Source of the DNA: JAFDEI01 sp964196055
Lineage (GTDB): Bacteria > Myxococcota_A > UBA9160 > SMWR01
NCBI GenBank assembly: GCA_964196055.1
Contig: CAXMSF010000173.1
Coordinates: 1-19,541 of the forward strand
Direction of reading: 5' to 3'
Length of the DNA: 19,541 bases
A program made the position numbers and the translations under genes. Under the pieces are notes generated by a model that was not told where the DNA came from, did not search any database, and saw only the letters and a program-made list of their open reading frames with translations. Shown here piece after piece: positions 5,023 to 12,515 of this stretch. Positions within the stretch are counted from its first letter, which is position 1. Every line of letters starts with the position of its first letter.

Positions 5023-6528
5023 ATGTGGCTCCAGAAAATCATCGTGCCGCTGTCGCTCGCTCTCGTTGCGACCGCGATCCTGGCTTGTGGAAGTGAGCCG
5101 GTGGGTCGGCCGAACGTGCTGCTCGTCACGATCGACACGCTGCGCCCGGATCGGCTCGGCGCCTACGGCTACGATCGCATCGAGACCCCGAACATCGATC
5201 GCCTGGCCGCGGAAGGCGCGTTGTTCGAGACGGCGCTCACCGATACGCCCTGGACGACGCCGTCGATGTCGTCGGTGATGACCGGCACCTACGCGACCCA
5301 CCACGGCTTCAAGTCGACCAACGCGAACCGCCTCGCACTGGAGAACGTCACCCTCGCCGAGGTGCTGGCCGAAGCCGGCTATTCGACCGCGGCGATCATC
5401 GGATCCTTTCCGCTCGATTCGATCTTCCAGCTCGACCAGGGCTTCGAGCATTACGACGACGAGTTCACGACGCCGATCTGGTCGATGCCAGGTCACGAAT
5501 TCGAGCACATCGAGAGCGAGTTCTTCGAGGCTCCCGATCGACAGCGCTTCTTCATCCTCTCGAAAGCCCTGAACGACAGCCGCCGCGAGGATTCCGAGGT
5601 GACCGAAGTGGCGCTCGCCTGGCTCGCGAAGCAGCGCGACGAGCCCTTCTTCCTGTGGGTGCACTACTTCGGTCCGCACGAGAAGCCTGACTGGCGGGTT
5701 GCGGAAGACCGCCGCGAGCGGGTTCGGATCGGGTTGTACGATCCCGACACCGAGAACACCGATCGCGAGGTCGGGCGACTGCTCGCAGGGCTCGCCGAGG
5801 CAGGGCGGGGCGACGACACGCTCGTGGTCTTCCACGCCGATCACGGTGAGAGCCTGGGCGAGCAGGGGTTGATCGGCCACGGTCAGCTGCTCAACGACGC
5901 CACCATGCGGGTCCCGTTGATCCTGCGCTATCCGCCGCGGGTTGCCGCGGGTACTCGCGTCTCCGGGCTCGTACGCAACGTCGACATCTACCCGACGATC
6001 CTCGACGCCGTCGGCATCGATGACGAACGCGAACTCTCGGGCGAGAGCCTGTTGCCTCTCGCCGCCAACGCGGTCGAGCGGTTCTGGGCGCGGCTCACCG
6101 GCCGCGCGGGTGCGGAGCGGGTGGCCTACATGGAGACCTACTATCCCGCCCATGTGGCCTTCGCGACGCCCGTCACCTTGCCGAGCGGCAGCGAGACGAA
6201 GGTCGGCTTGATCCGGCGCGGCGTTCAGACGCGCGACTGGAAATACGTTCGCTCGGACCCGTACGAATTGATCGACGTCGATCCCGGCTCGCTGCCGGAG
6301 GTTCCCGCCGAGCTCGCTGCGAGGCTGGTGCGCGAGGAACTCTACGATTTGAATGCCGAGAAGGGTGAATCGCGAAACGTCGCGCGGGAGCATCCCGATG
6401 TCGTCGCGGAGCTGCGCGAGATCTTCGAGATTCACCTCGCCGAGGAGGCGGCGACGAAGGGGACGCAGCCCGGCGTAGTGGACCCGGAGATGAAGCTGCG
6501 GCTGAAGGCGCTGGGTTACGGTGGCTGA
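5023..6528 (+). CDS. Sulfatase / alkaline-phosphatase superfamily lipoprotein, Thr at the formylglycine position, 501 aa
   Basis: PF00884-type enzyme exported as a lipoprotein: the signal peptide ends in lipobox ILAC with Cys22; +2 Gly suggests outer-membrane sorting. Seen: metal-ligand strand NVLLVTIDTLRPDRLGAYGY (31-50), ETPNIDRLAAEG (54-65), the nucleophile region WTTPSMSSVMTG (77-88), metal-ligand motif HADHGESLGE (271-280) and GHGQ (285-288), and a C-terminal ELYDLNAEKGESRNVA block near residue 445, typical of sulfatases. The classical C/S-x-P-x-R-x3-L/M-TG motif reads T-T-P-S-M-SSV-M-TG, so the formylglycine Cys/Ser is Thr78 and the Arg is Met. It therefore cannot be activated by formylglycine formation. 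Thr may act directly as nucleophile, as in phosphodiesterase and phosphotransferase branches of the superfamily. The substrate is unknown. The frame is open far upstream, but ATG 5023 starts exactly at the signal peptide. The next gene overlaps its stop by 8 bases. Confidence 0.87.
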   Translation: MWLQKIIVPLSLALVATAILACGSEPVGRPNVLLVTIDTLRPDRLGAYGYDRIETPNIDRLAAEGALFETALTDTPWTTPSMSSVMTGTYATHHGFKSTNANRLALENVTLAEVLAEAGYSTAAIIGSFPLDSIFQLDQGFEHYDDEFTTPIWSMPGHEFEHIESEFFEAPDRQRFFILSKALNDSRREDSEVTEVALAWLAKQRDEPFFLWVHYFGPHEKPDWRVAEDRRERVRIGLYDPDTENTDREVGRLLAGLAEAGRGDDTLVVFHADHGESLGEQGLIGHGQLLNDATMRVPLILRYPPRVAAGTRVSGLVRNVDIYPTILDAVGIDDERELSGESLLPLAANAVERFWARLTGRAGAERVAYMETYYPAHVAFATPVTLPSGSETKVGLIRRGVQTRDWKYVRSDPYELIDVDPGSLPEVPAELAARLVREELYDLNAEKGESRNVAREHPDVVAELREIFEIHLAEEAATKGTQPGVVDPEMKLRLKALGYGG

Positions 6529-7891
6529 GGCGACGACTCGAGCACGGCACGCGACCCGCGAGTCGAAGCAGGCGCCGCCGCGCGAGACCTTCCGCCGTGC
6601 GAGCCTCGCCGTTCTCGCGCTGCTGTGTGCCGGGGTCGCGGCATGCGGTAGCGGAGATCGCCCGGCGCAGACCGCCCCCAGCGAGCGCGTCGTCCTGATC
6701 GTGATCGACACGCTTCGTCGCGACTTCCTGTCGAGCTACGGGTCGGAGGTCGCGACGCCGAACATCGATGCGCTCGCCGCGCGCGGCCAGCGCTTCAGCG
6801 ATTACACCGCCGCATTCCACCAGACTTCGATGTCGATGGGAGCGCTGTTCACGGGCCGAACGCCGAGCCTCGAGTTCAACCGCATCGAGCGGACGCTGTT
6901 CTGGAACTCGGCCAGCTGGTGCGGGCTCAACCGCTTCGCGAAGGACCGGGACGAGACGCTCTGCATTCCCCCGTCGGTGCCGACCCTCGCGGAGTCGATT
7001 CGCGACGCCGGCTACTGGACCATCGGCGTGGCGTCGAATCAGTTCCTCTACGAGCCGTCGGGTTTCAGCCGTGGTTTCGACGACTGGAACGAGGTCGGGA
7101 AGAAGCCCGAGACGATGGGCGCGCTGGCGCGTTTCAAGCTCCCCGATGCCTCGGAGACCCGCTTCTTCGGCCACGTGAACGAAGCCGCGCTGGCGGCGGT
7201 CGATCGGCGCAAGAGCGACCGCTTCTTCCTCTACGTCCACTACATGGATGTCCACGATTACGGCGGGCGCGGCGCACAGCGCTATGCGAAGGCGGTCGGC
7301 AGTGTCGACTGGGCGGTCGGGAAGCTGCTCGGTGAACTCGAGGCTCGCGCTTTGATGGACGGCACGCGCGTGATCCTGACCGCCGACCACGGTGAGCGCC
7401 TGAGGGAGCGCCACGCGATACCCGGAAAGCCCGGGCACACCGGTAATCCGTCCTTTCGCGAAGTGCTGGCCGTGCCGCTCGTCATCGCGCCCCCGATCGA
7501 CCGCGACCCCGAGGTCTTCCTGCGCACACAGGATCTCTTCTACGTGATTCAGGAAGCCGTTGGTATCGAGACTGCTCCGGAAACCTCGCTCGAGCCCGAC
7601 GAGCTCTTCCTCACGGAGACCGATTACCGGACCTATCAGCGCGGTCGCTGGAAGAGCTCGCTGCGCCGCGACGACGGCAGCTTCCTGCTGTTCGACCTCG
7701 ACGCCGACCCGGGCGAGTCGAGCAATGTCGCAGACGCACATCCGGAGGTGGTTGCGGAGCACCGCCGGCGGATGGACGAGATCGCCGAGGCGGTGAGCGC
7801 TCGGCGCGCGGTGGTGGAAAGGCTGAGCGAGGAGGATCGCGAGCGCCTGCGCGAGCTCGGATATCTGGAGCAGCTCGAGAACCCGCGCTGA
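6521..7891 (+). CDS. Second sulfatase / alkaline-phosphatase superfamily lipoprotein, 456 aa
   Basis: Paralogue of the upstream gene; its GTG start overlaps that gene's stop by 8 bases, implying translational coupling. Seen: an N-terminal basic region of about 26 residues, then a hydrophobic core and lipobox VAAC with Cys42; VVLIVIDTLRRDFLSSYG (57-74); ATPNIDALAARG (78-89); nucleophile region QTSMSMGALFTG (101-112); ILTADHGERL (285-294); PGHTG (304-308). Aligned to the sulfatase signature it reads T-S-M-S-M-GAL-F-TG, so Thr102 replaces the formylglycine Cys and both Pro and Arg of the motif are missing: more divergent than its neighbour. Cys134 and Cys148 could form a periplasmic disulfide. 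It ends with the family's usual LRELGYLEQL tail. Likely a periplasmic or outer-membrane hydrolase or transferase acting on an ester, possibly with the first enzyme. The long basic N-terminal region could mean translation really starts later, but no better in-frame start was seen. Confidence 0.85.
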   Translation: MAEATTRARHATRESKQAPPRETFRRASLAVLALLCAGVAACGSGDRPAQTAPSERVVLIVIDTLRRDFLSSYGSEVATPNIDALAARGQRFSDYTAAFHQTSMSMGALFTGRTPSLEFNRIERTLFWNSASWCGLNRFAKDRDETLCIPPSVPTLAESIRDAGYWTIGVASNQFLYEPSGFSRGFDDWNEVGKKPETMGALARFKLPDASETRFFGHVNEAALAAVDRRKSDRFFLYVHYMDVHDYGGRGAQRYAKAVGSVDWAVGKLLGELEARALMDGTRVILTADHGERLRERHAIPGKPGHTGNPSFREVLAVPLVIAPPIDRDPEVFLRTQDLFYVIQEAVGIETAPETSLEPDELFLTETDYRTYQRGRWKSSLRRDDGSFLLFDLDADPGESSNVADAHPEVVAEHRRRMDEIAEAVSARRAVVERLSEEDRERLRELGYLEQLENPR

Positions 7892-7949
7892 TCGAAGCTC
7901 GCGCCCAAACTGCCCATACGGCCCTGTCGCCGGTCGACCGGGAGCGAAC

Positions 7950-8600
7950 TCAGCGTCGGCTTTCGCGCGCGATCTGCGCCTTCGACGCCGCCCAGGAACA
8001 GATCGGGCAGGCGGCGAAGTCGTGTCCGCGCGCGGGGCAGTGCTCGCGCCCGAAGAAGATGATCTGGAGGTGCAAGCGGCCCCAGCTTTCGGACGGGTAG
8101 AGCTGCTTCAGGTCGCGCTCCGTCTGCTCGACGTTCTTGCCGCGCGACAATCCCCAGCGTTTCGCGAGCCGGTGGATGTGGGTGTCGACCGGGAAGGCCG
8201 GCCGGCCGAAGGCCTGTGACATCACGACGCTCGCGGTCTTGTGCCCGACTCCCCGGAGCGCTTCGAGTTCCTCGAAGCTGTCCGGTACCCGTCCGCCGTG
8301 CTTCAGGACGATGTCGCGCGACAGCGATGCGATCGCTTGCGATTTCTGCGGCGACAGCCCGCACGGCCGGATGATCTCGCGGATTTCGTCGACGTCGAGT
8401 TCCATCATCTTCTCGGCGGTGCGCGCCCGCGCGAACAATTTCGGCGTGACTTGATTCACCCGCACGTCGGTGCACTGCGCGGACAACAGCACCGCGACGA
8501 GCAAGCTGTAGGGATCGCGATGGTCGAGAGGAGCAGCGACCTCCGGGTAGAGTTCGTCGAGGATCGTCTGGGCACGAGCCGCCTTTTCTTCTCTCTTCAC
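7950..8600 (-). CDS. nth: Endonuclease III-like DNA glycosylase/AP lyase, 216 aa, with altered Fe-S cysteine set
   Basis: HhH-GPD DNA glycosylase. Seen: LLVAVLLSAQCTD (33-45), the helix-hairpin-helix LEALRGVGHKTASVV (112-126) with catalytic Lys121, and PVDTHIHRLAKRWG (137-150) with catalytic Asp139. Known role: excises oxidised pyrimidines and nicks the abasic site by beta-elimination. The C-terminal [4Fe-4S] loop is unusual: E. coli Nth has C-x6-C-x2-C-x5-C, while here Cys188, Cys198 and Cys201 are spaced x9 and x2, and the fourth position is Lys207. The segment CPARGHDFAACPICSWA looks conserved rather than decayed, so this is probably a lineage variant with a three-Cys or absent cluster. 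The start is GTG 8600. It is the last gene of a likely operon with GST (22 bases upstream) and crotonase, and converges on the sulfatase-like pair. Confidence 0.88.
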   Translation of the reverse strand: MKREEKAARAQTILDELYPEVAAPLDHRDPYSLLVAVLLSAQCTDVRVNQVTPKLFARARTAEKMMELDVDEIREIIRPCGLSPQKSQAIASLSRDIVLKHGGRVPDSFEELEALRGVGHKTASVVMSQAFGRPAFPVDTHIHRLAKRWGLSRGKNVEQTERDLKQLYPSESWGRLHLQIIFFGREHCPARGHDFAACPICSWAASKAQIARESRR

Positions 8601-8622
8601 GGCGACTTTGCGCCTGCCTGCT

Positions 8623-9348
8623 TCACTGCGCCTCCGGTCCGTCGCCGGTGGCGCTCTCGACGCGTCGCATGAAGTCGAGCAGCGGTGTGCGGTTGATCAA
8701 CAGCGCTTTCGATCCCGGGATCGTCTCGAGGGAGAGCGAATACAACATGGCGTATACGCCGAGGTCGGCCATGCTCACCTGATTCGAATAGAAGAAGGAG
8801 CGCGTTCCGAGGAAGCCGATCAGGTCGTCGAGGCGATCGGCGATACCGCGCAGCACCGCGGTCTCGGGTCGCTCCCAGGTGCCGCCCGCGCGCAGCCACG
8901 CGAGCACTCGCCGCCACATGGCGGCAAGCCGCTTGCGTTCGCGGTCTTCGCCATCGCGGTTTTCGTTCGCATCGCGCTTCCGCATCCATCTGTTGAAATA
9001 GAACAACAGGTTTTCGTCGGCCCAGTCTTCGAGCCGCACCTGCTGGCCGCTGATCCGCGGGTCCGAAGACAGGAACGGCGGGCTGGGGAAGATCTCATCG
9101 AGCTTGAACAGGATGGTGGTGGAATCCGCGATTCGCTCGCCGTCGATCTCAACGACCGGCAGCAAGCCCGATTCCGGGTTCCAACGTCGGTAGTCCTCGG
9201 GGCAGGTGGGTTCGAGGTGGTCGAAGTCGATGCCCTTGAAGATCAAGCCACGCCGAACCTTCTCGGTGAACGGGATTTCGGACGGGCCGTACAGGGTGAC
9301 TTTCCTGCCCGCGTTCGAATCCGCGGAGCCGGCGGCTTCGTTGGACAC
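8623..9348 (-). CDS. Glutathione S-transferase family protein, 241 aa
   Basis: Thioredoxin-like N-terminal domain followed by a helical C-terminal domain. Seen: VTLYGPSEIPFTEKVRRGL (17-35), beta1-loop-alpha1 containing the likely catalytic position, where Ser24 or Thr29 would have to serve since there is no Cys; GLLPVVEIDGERIADSTTIL (61-80) containing the cis-Pro (Pro64) and the glutathione-binding Asp-Ser (76-77). Length is slightly above the usual 200-230 residues because of about 15 extra N-terminal residues and an acidic-basic insert near 125-140. Known role: conjugates or reduces electrophiles with glutathione in the cytoplasm; the substrate here is unknown. The GTG start at 9348 is the only plausible one near the domain boundary, so the N-terminus is uncertain. 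It sits 19 bases after the crotonase gene and 22 before the endonuclease III gene, so the three are likely co-transcribed. Confidence 0.82.
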   Translation of the reverse strand: MSNEAAGSADSNAGRKVTLYGPSEIPFTEKVRRGLIFKGIDFDHLEPTCPEDYRRWNPESGLLPVVEIDGERIADSTTILFKLDEIFPSPPFLSSDPRISGQQVRLEDWADENLLFYFNRWMRKRDANENRDGEDRERKRLAAMWRRVLAWLRAGGTWERPETAVLRGIADRLDDLIGFLGTRSFFYSNQVSMADLGVYAMLYSLSLETIPGSKALLINRTPLLDFMRRVESATGDGPEAQ

Positions 9349-9367
9349 TTGGCTTCGACTCCCGCGC

Positions 9368-10138
9368 TCAGTCCGCGCCCTGCGCGCGTCCGCGATCCCG
9401 TACGGCGTCGCGCCGAACGGCGATCGACTCGGCGGTCACACTCGCCGCGTCCTCGGCCGATAGGCGAGACTCCAACTTGATCGCGTCCGCGAAGTTCATT
9501 CCCAGGCCGTCATCGATGAGCTTCTTGTAGCCGAGCATCGATCGGCGATCGCAAGACAACATGTCGGCCGCAAGTCCGACGGCCGTGGGCACGAGTTCGT
9601 CCGAGGGAACGATGCGGTTGACGATGCCCCATGCCTCGGCACGCTCGGCGTCGACGAAGTTGCCCGTGAGCGAGATCTCCTTGGCGCGAAACTCCCCGAT
9701 CAGCCGCGGCAGAATTTGACTGAGCCCCCATCCCGGCAGGATGCCGACCCGCGCGTGGGTATCGGCGAAGCGGGCGTCGGGCGAAGCGATCAGCAGGTCA
9801 CACGCGAGCGCGAGTTCGAAGCCGCCCGTGATGGCAAAGCCGTTGACGGCGCCGATCAGCGGCCCCTCGAAAGCGCGAATCGCTTGAATGGTGTTCTCGT
9901 TGCCGATGCCGCTGGTGGCTTCCTCGCTGAGCTCTTTGAGGTCGAGACCGGCACAAAAAGCACGCCCCGCACCGGTCAAGACGATTGCGCCGGTGTCTGG
10001 ATCCGCCTGGAGTTCTTCGAACGCGCGCGCGAGTGCGCCGCGGAGTTCGCGTGAAAGGGCATTCATCGCATGCGGGCGGTTCAGCGTGACGACGGCGATC
10101 TCATCGCGCTTCTCGATTTGGAGGACCGGCTCGCTCAT
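9368..10138 (-). CDS. Enoyl-CoA hydratase/isomerase (crotonase) family protein, 256 aa
   Basis: Crotonase fold. Seen: VVTLNRPHAMNALS (16-29), oxyanion-hole block GAGRAFCAGLDLKEL (56-70), second oxyanion and active-site block GFAITGGFELALACDLLIAS (100-119) with Glu108, and FADTHARVGILPGWGLSQ (124-141). Glu108 matches one of the two catalytic glutamates of rat mitochondrial hydratase (Glu144); the other (Glu164) aligns with His128. Activity on simple enoyl-CoA is therefore not assured, though a FADTHARVG version of this block is frequent in annotated hydratases. ATG 10138 is preceded by GGGGAGAG at good spacing and matches the family N-terminus; the frame stays open to 10447, but that extension is antisense to the ATL gene and is rejected. 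Likely acts on a CoA thioester in the cytoplasm. First gene of the operon with GST and endonuclease III. Confidence 0.9.
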   Translation of the reverse strand: MSEPVLQIEKRDEIAVVTLNRPHAMNALSRELRGALARAFEELQADPDTGAIVLTGAGRAFCAGLDLKELSEEATSGIGNENTIQAIRAFEGPLIGAVNGFAITGGFELALACDLLIASPDARFADTHARVGILPGWGLSQILPRLIGEFRAKEISLTGNFVDAERAEAWGIVNRIVPSDELVPTAVGLAADMLSCDRRSMLGYKKLIDDGLGMNFADAIKLESRLSAEDAASVTAESIAVRRDAVRDRGRAQGAD

Positions 10139-10234
10139 GTCGCTCTCCCCGCGATTTCCCCGCGCAGCTGCGAGGATACGGCATGCGATCGGCATTGCGA
10201 GTTCCGGGAGGGTCCGAGAGGTGTCGCAAGTCGA

Positions 10235-10264
10235 GTGACGCCGCCGCTGCGTTTGCGCGACAAT
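10235..10264 (+). promoter_or_regulatory. Candidate promoter for the ATL gene
   Basis: GTGACG (10235-10240) and GACAAT (10259-10264), 18 bases apart, resemble -35 and -10 boxes; GACAAT ends 6 bases before the GTG start. It lies in the 132-base spacer between the divergent crotonase and ATL genes. Confidence 0.3.
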
Positions 10265-10270
10265 GCGGCC

Positions 10271-10618
10271 GTGCCCCACGACCCCGACAGCAGCTACAGC
10301 CGGATCTACGCCGTCGTCCGGCGAATTCCGCGCGGGCGGGTCGCGACCTACGGTCAGGTCGCGCGACTCGCGGGGTTGGGGGGGCACGCACGTCAGGTCG
10401 GCTATGCGCTGCACGCGATGGTGACGGTGCGTCCGCTGCCGTGGCACAGGGTGATCAACGCGCGCGGCGAGGTCAGTCCCCGTTCCGATCCGGGCTCCGA
10501 CCTGGCGCAGCGTGAGTTCCTGGAGCGCGAGGGTGTCGTCTTCGATCGCAGCGGTCGCGTCGACCTCGCACGCTACCAGTGGCGTCCGCGCGAACTCTCG
10601 CCCCCATCAAGGCTTTAG
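10271..10618 (+). CDS. Alkyltransferase-like protein (ATL; MGMT-fold DNA-lesion binder), 115 aa
   Basis: The DNA-binding domain of the O6-alkylguanine-DNA alkyltransferase family, without the N-terminal domain. Seen: YSRIYAVVRRIPRGRVATYG (9-28), the helix-turn-helix GQVARLAGLGGHARQVGYAL (28-47) with the probable Arg finger Arg41, and PWHRVINARGEVS (57-69). In repair methyltransferases the motif is PCHRV with the acceptor Cys; here it is Trp58, as in E. coli YbaZ and S. pombe Atl1. So it cannot transfer alkyl groups. Known: ATLs bind O6-alkylguanine and hand it to nucleotide excision repair. GTG 10271 puts the start just before the conserved domain; the frame is open to 10070, but that stretch overlaps the divergent crotonase. 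The 3' end overlaps the convergent quinone oxidoreductase by 12 bases. Confidence 0.92.
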   Translation: MPHDPDSSYSRIYAVVRRIPRGRVATYGQVARLAGLGGHARQVGYALHAMVTVRPLPWHRVINARGEVSPRSDPGSDLAQREFLEREGVVFDRSGRVDLARYQWRPRELSPPSRL

Positions 10619-11578
10619 CAGCAGCTTGCCTGTGGTGGCGCGCGACTCGAGCGCGCGGTGGGCGTCCGCTGCGTGCGCGAGCGGGAATACACCGCCGATG
10701 CGGATCGTGAGCCGGCCGTCGGCGACTGCAGCCAGCACGGCAGCCGCACGCAGCTCGAGTTCGGCTGCGTCCTGTGTGTAGTGGGCGAGCGAGGGCCGTG
10801 TGACGAACAGCGAGCCGAGGTTGTTGAGTCGGTTGAGATCGAAAGGCGGCACCGCGCCGCTCGACTGCCCGAACAGCACCAGCAGCCCGCGCGGTCGCAG
10901 CGAATTCAGGCTGCCCTCGAAGGTCGATCGGCCGACCGAGTCGTAGACCACGTCGACTCCGGAGCCGCCCAGCAGATCGCGCACGCGCTCGGCCACATCC
11001 TCTTCGGTGTAACGGATGATTTCGTCGGCTCCGGCGGCGCGCGCGATCTCGGCTTTGGCCGCGGTGGAGCAGGTGCCGATCACACGCGCTCCGGCGTGTT
11101 TGAGCGTCTGGACGAGCAGGCCCCCGGCGCCGCCCGCCGCTGCGTGAACCAGCGCGACGTCGCCTTCGCGTGTGTCGCGGCAGCCGTGCACCAGGTAGTG
11201 AGCGGTCATTCCCTGCAGCATCGCGGCTGCGGCGCGGTCGTCGTCGACCGCATCGGGTACTTTCACGAGCCGGTCAGCGGGAGCGATCAGGTCGGTCGCG
11301 TAGGAACCGGGTACGCCCGCCCACGCGACGCGGTCGCCCGGCATGAGCCGGGTGACGTTGGCGCCGATCGCGGTGACGGTGCCGGCGCCCTCGAGTCCGT
11401 TCGCGAACGGCAACGGCCGCGGGTAGGCGCCGGTGCGGAAGTAGACATCGATGAAGTTCACCCCCGCGGCCGTGACGCGAACACGTGCGTGGTGGGGGCC
11501 GGGCTCGCCCGGGTCGTGTGGCCCGAGCCTGAGTACCTCGGGGCCCCCGATGGCGTCGACGAAGATTGCTTCACCCAT
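10607..11578 (-). CDS. NADPH:quinone oxidoreductase-type zinc-independent MDR, 323 aa
   Basis: Medium-chain dehydrogenase/reductase of the quinone oxidoreductase branch. Seen: the QOR-type block GVNFIDVYFRTGAYPRPLPF (39-58), GLEGAGTV (61-68), GDRVAW (81-86), the nucleotide-binding loop HAAAGGAGG (145-153) in the AAxGGVG form typical of NADPH-using members, and the closing ATTGKLLLKP. No structural or catalytic zinc cysteines are present, as expected for this branch. Length is normal (about 325). Known reaction: NADPH-dependent reduction of quinones or other activated carbonyl/alkene acceptors in the cytoplasm; exact substrate unknown. ATG 11578 is 9 bases after the ICL/PEPM gene's stop, so the two are very likely one transcript. 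Its 3' end overlaps the ATL gene by 12 bases tail to tail. Confidence 0.9.
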   Translation of the reverse strand: MGEAIFVDAIGGPEVLRLGPHDPGEPGPHHARVRVTAAGVNFIDVYFRTGAYPRPLPFANGLEGAGTVTAIGANVTRLMPGDRVAWAGVPGSYATDLIAPADRLVKVPDAVDDDRAAAAMLQGMTAHYLVHGCRDTREGDVALVHAAAGGAGGLLVQTLKHAGARVIGTCSTAAKAEIARAAGADEIIRYTEEDVAERVRDLLGGSGVDVVYDSVGRSTFEGSLNSLRPRGLLVLFGQSSGAVPPFDLNRLNNLGSLFVTRPSLAHYTQDAAELELRAAAVLAAVADGRLTIRIGGVFPLAHAADAHRALESRATTGKLLLKP

Positions 11579-11587
11579 GATCGTGCC

Positions 11588-12460
11588 TCATTCCGCGTCG
11601 CTCGATTCGCGAAAGCGTTCGAGAGCGGCGTCGTAGTCGTCGAAGCCGACGACCTCGCGCAGTTCGTCGAAGGGCAACAGTCGCCCGGCGGCGGCCCCCC
11701 GTGCGAGTTCTTGCAGTGCGTCGTTCATCGCGCGGGCGGCGGCGGAGAGGAGTGTGAGGGGGTAGGCGGCGATCTTGTAGCCGAGCGCTTCGAGCTGCTC
11801 CGGCGGCAGGACCGGCGTGTCGCCGTCCTCGACCATGTTGGCCATCTGATGCCCAGGCACCTCGTCGCAGATGCGCGCCATTTCAGCCTCGGTCGCCGGC
11901 GCCTCGACGAACAACAGGTCGGCGCCGAGTTTCCAGAAGGTTCGCGCGCGCAACAGTGCCTCGTCGAGACCCTCGGATGCGCGCGCGTCCGTGCGGGCCA
12001 TGATCAGGATGTCGGCGCCCTCGTCGCGTGCCTCGACGGCGGCGCGGATCCGGTCGAATGCCTCGTTGCGCGCGACGACCGTCTTGCCGCGAGTGTGGCC
12101 GCAGCGTTTGGGTGCTTGCTGGTCCTCGATCATCGCGCACGCGAAGCCCGCCGCCGCATATCCCGCCACCGTTCGTTTGACGTTGAGCGGGTTGCCGTAG
12201 CCGGTGTCGGCATCTCCGATCACCGGAATCGAGACCGCGCCGCAGAGGTTGCGACCCTGGTCGAGCATTTCGCCGTACGAGATCAGGCCGGTATCGGGCT
12301 GGGCGAGTCGCGCGGCGGAGACAGCGAAGCCGCTCATGAAGGTGAGCGGGAAGCCCGCGCGCTCGATCAATCGCGCAGACAGCGCGTCGAAGCAGCACGG
12401 CATGGTGATCAGCCCGGGGGCATCGAGCAGTTCCCTGAGTTTCGTTGTCGGCGTCGTCAT
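11588..12460 (-). CDS. Isocitrate lyase / PEP mutase superfamily enzyme (2-methylisocitrate lyase-like), 290 aa
   Basis: ICL/PEPM family TIM barrel. Seen: PCCFDALSARLIERAGF (21-37), MSGFAVSAARL (42-52), the Mg-binding GDADTGYGNPLNV (82-94) with Asp83 and Asp85, IEDQQAPKRCGH (111-122) and ARTDAR. The KRCGH form of the K-K-C-G-H loop contains Cys120, the catalytic residue of C-C lyases, which favours a lyase (2-methylisocitrate, 2,3-dimethylmalate or oxaloacetate type) over a phosphonate mutase. No methylcitrate synthase or prp genes adjoin, so I do not assign prpB. ATG 12460 starts the conserved part; the frame is open to 12499 but the extra 13 residues look like leader. It is followed 9 bases later by the quinone oxidoreductase gene. 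Confidence 0.85.
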   Translation of the reverse strand: MTTPTTKLRELLDAPGLITMPCCFDALSARLIERAGFPLTFMSGFAVSAARLAQPDTGLISYGEMLDQGRNLCGAVSIPVIGDADTGYGNPLNVKRTVAGYAAAGFACAMIEDQQAPKRCGHTRGKTVVARNEAFDRIRAAVEARDEGADILIMARTDARASEGLDEALLRARTFWKLGADLLFVEAPATEAEMARICDEVPGHQMANMVEDGDTPVLPPEQLEALGYKIAAYPLTLLSAAARAMNDALQELARGAAAGRLLPFDELREVVGFDDYDAALERFRESSDAE

Positions 12461-12515
12461 TGCAGGACCCCCGTGGTTCTCCCGGGGATTTCTTACCACA
12501 ACTCGGGCGGCCCAA

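Noticed and set aside
5023..6528. Classical formylglycine-dependent arylsulfatase
   Set aside because: The Cys/Ser that is converted to formylglycine is Thr, and the following Arg is Met.
4864..6711. 615-codon minus-strand ORF opposite the first sulfatase-like gene
   Set aside because: Shadow; Arg/Asp/Val-rich composition without motifs, while the opposite strand has clear sulfatase motifs and a lipobox.
11588..12460. Phosphoenolpyruvate phosphonomutase
   Set aside because: The KRCGH loop with catalytic Cys fits C-C lyases; no phosphonate genes nearby.
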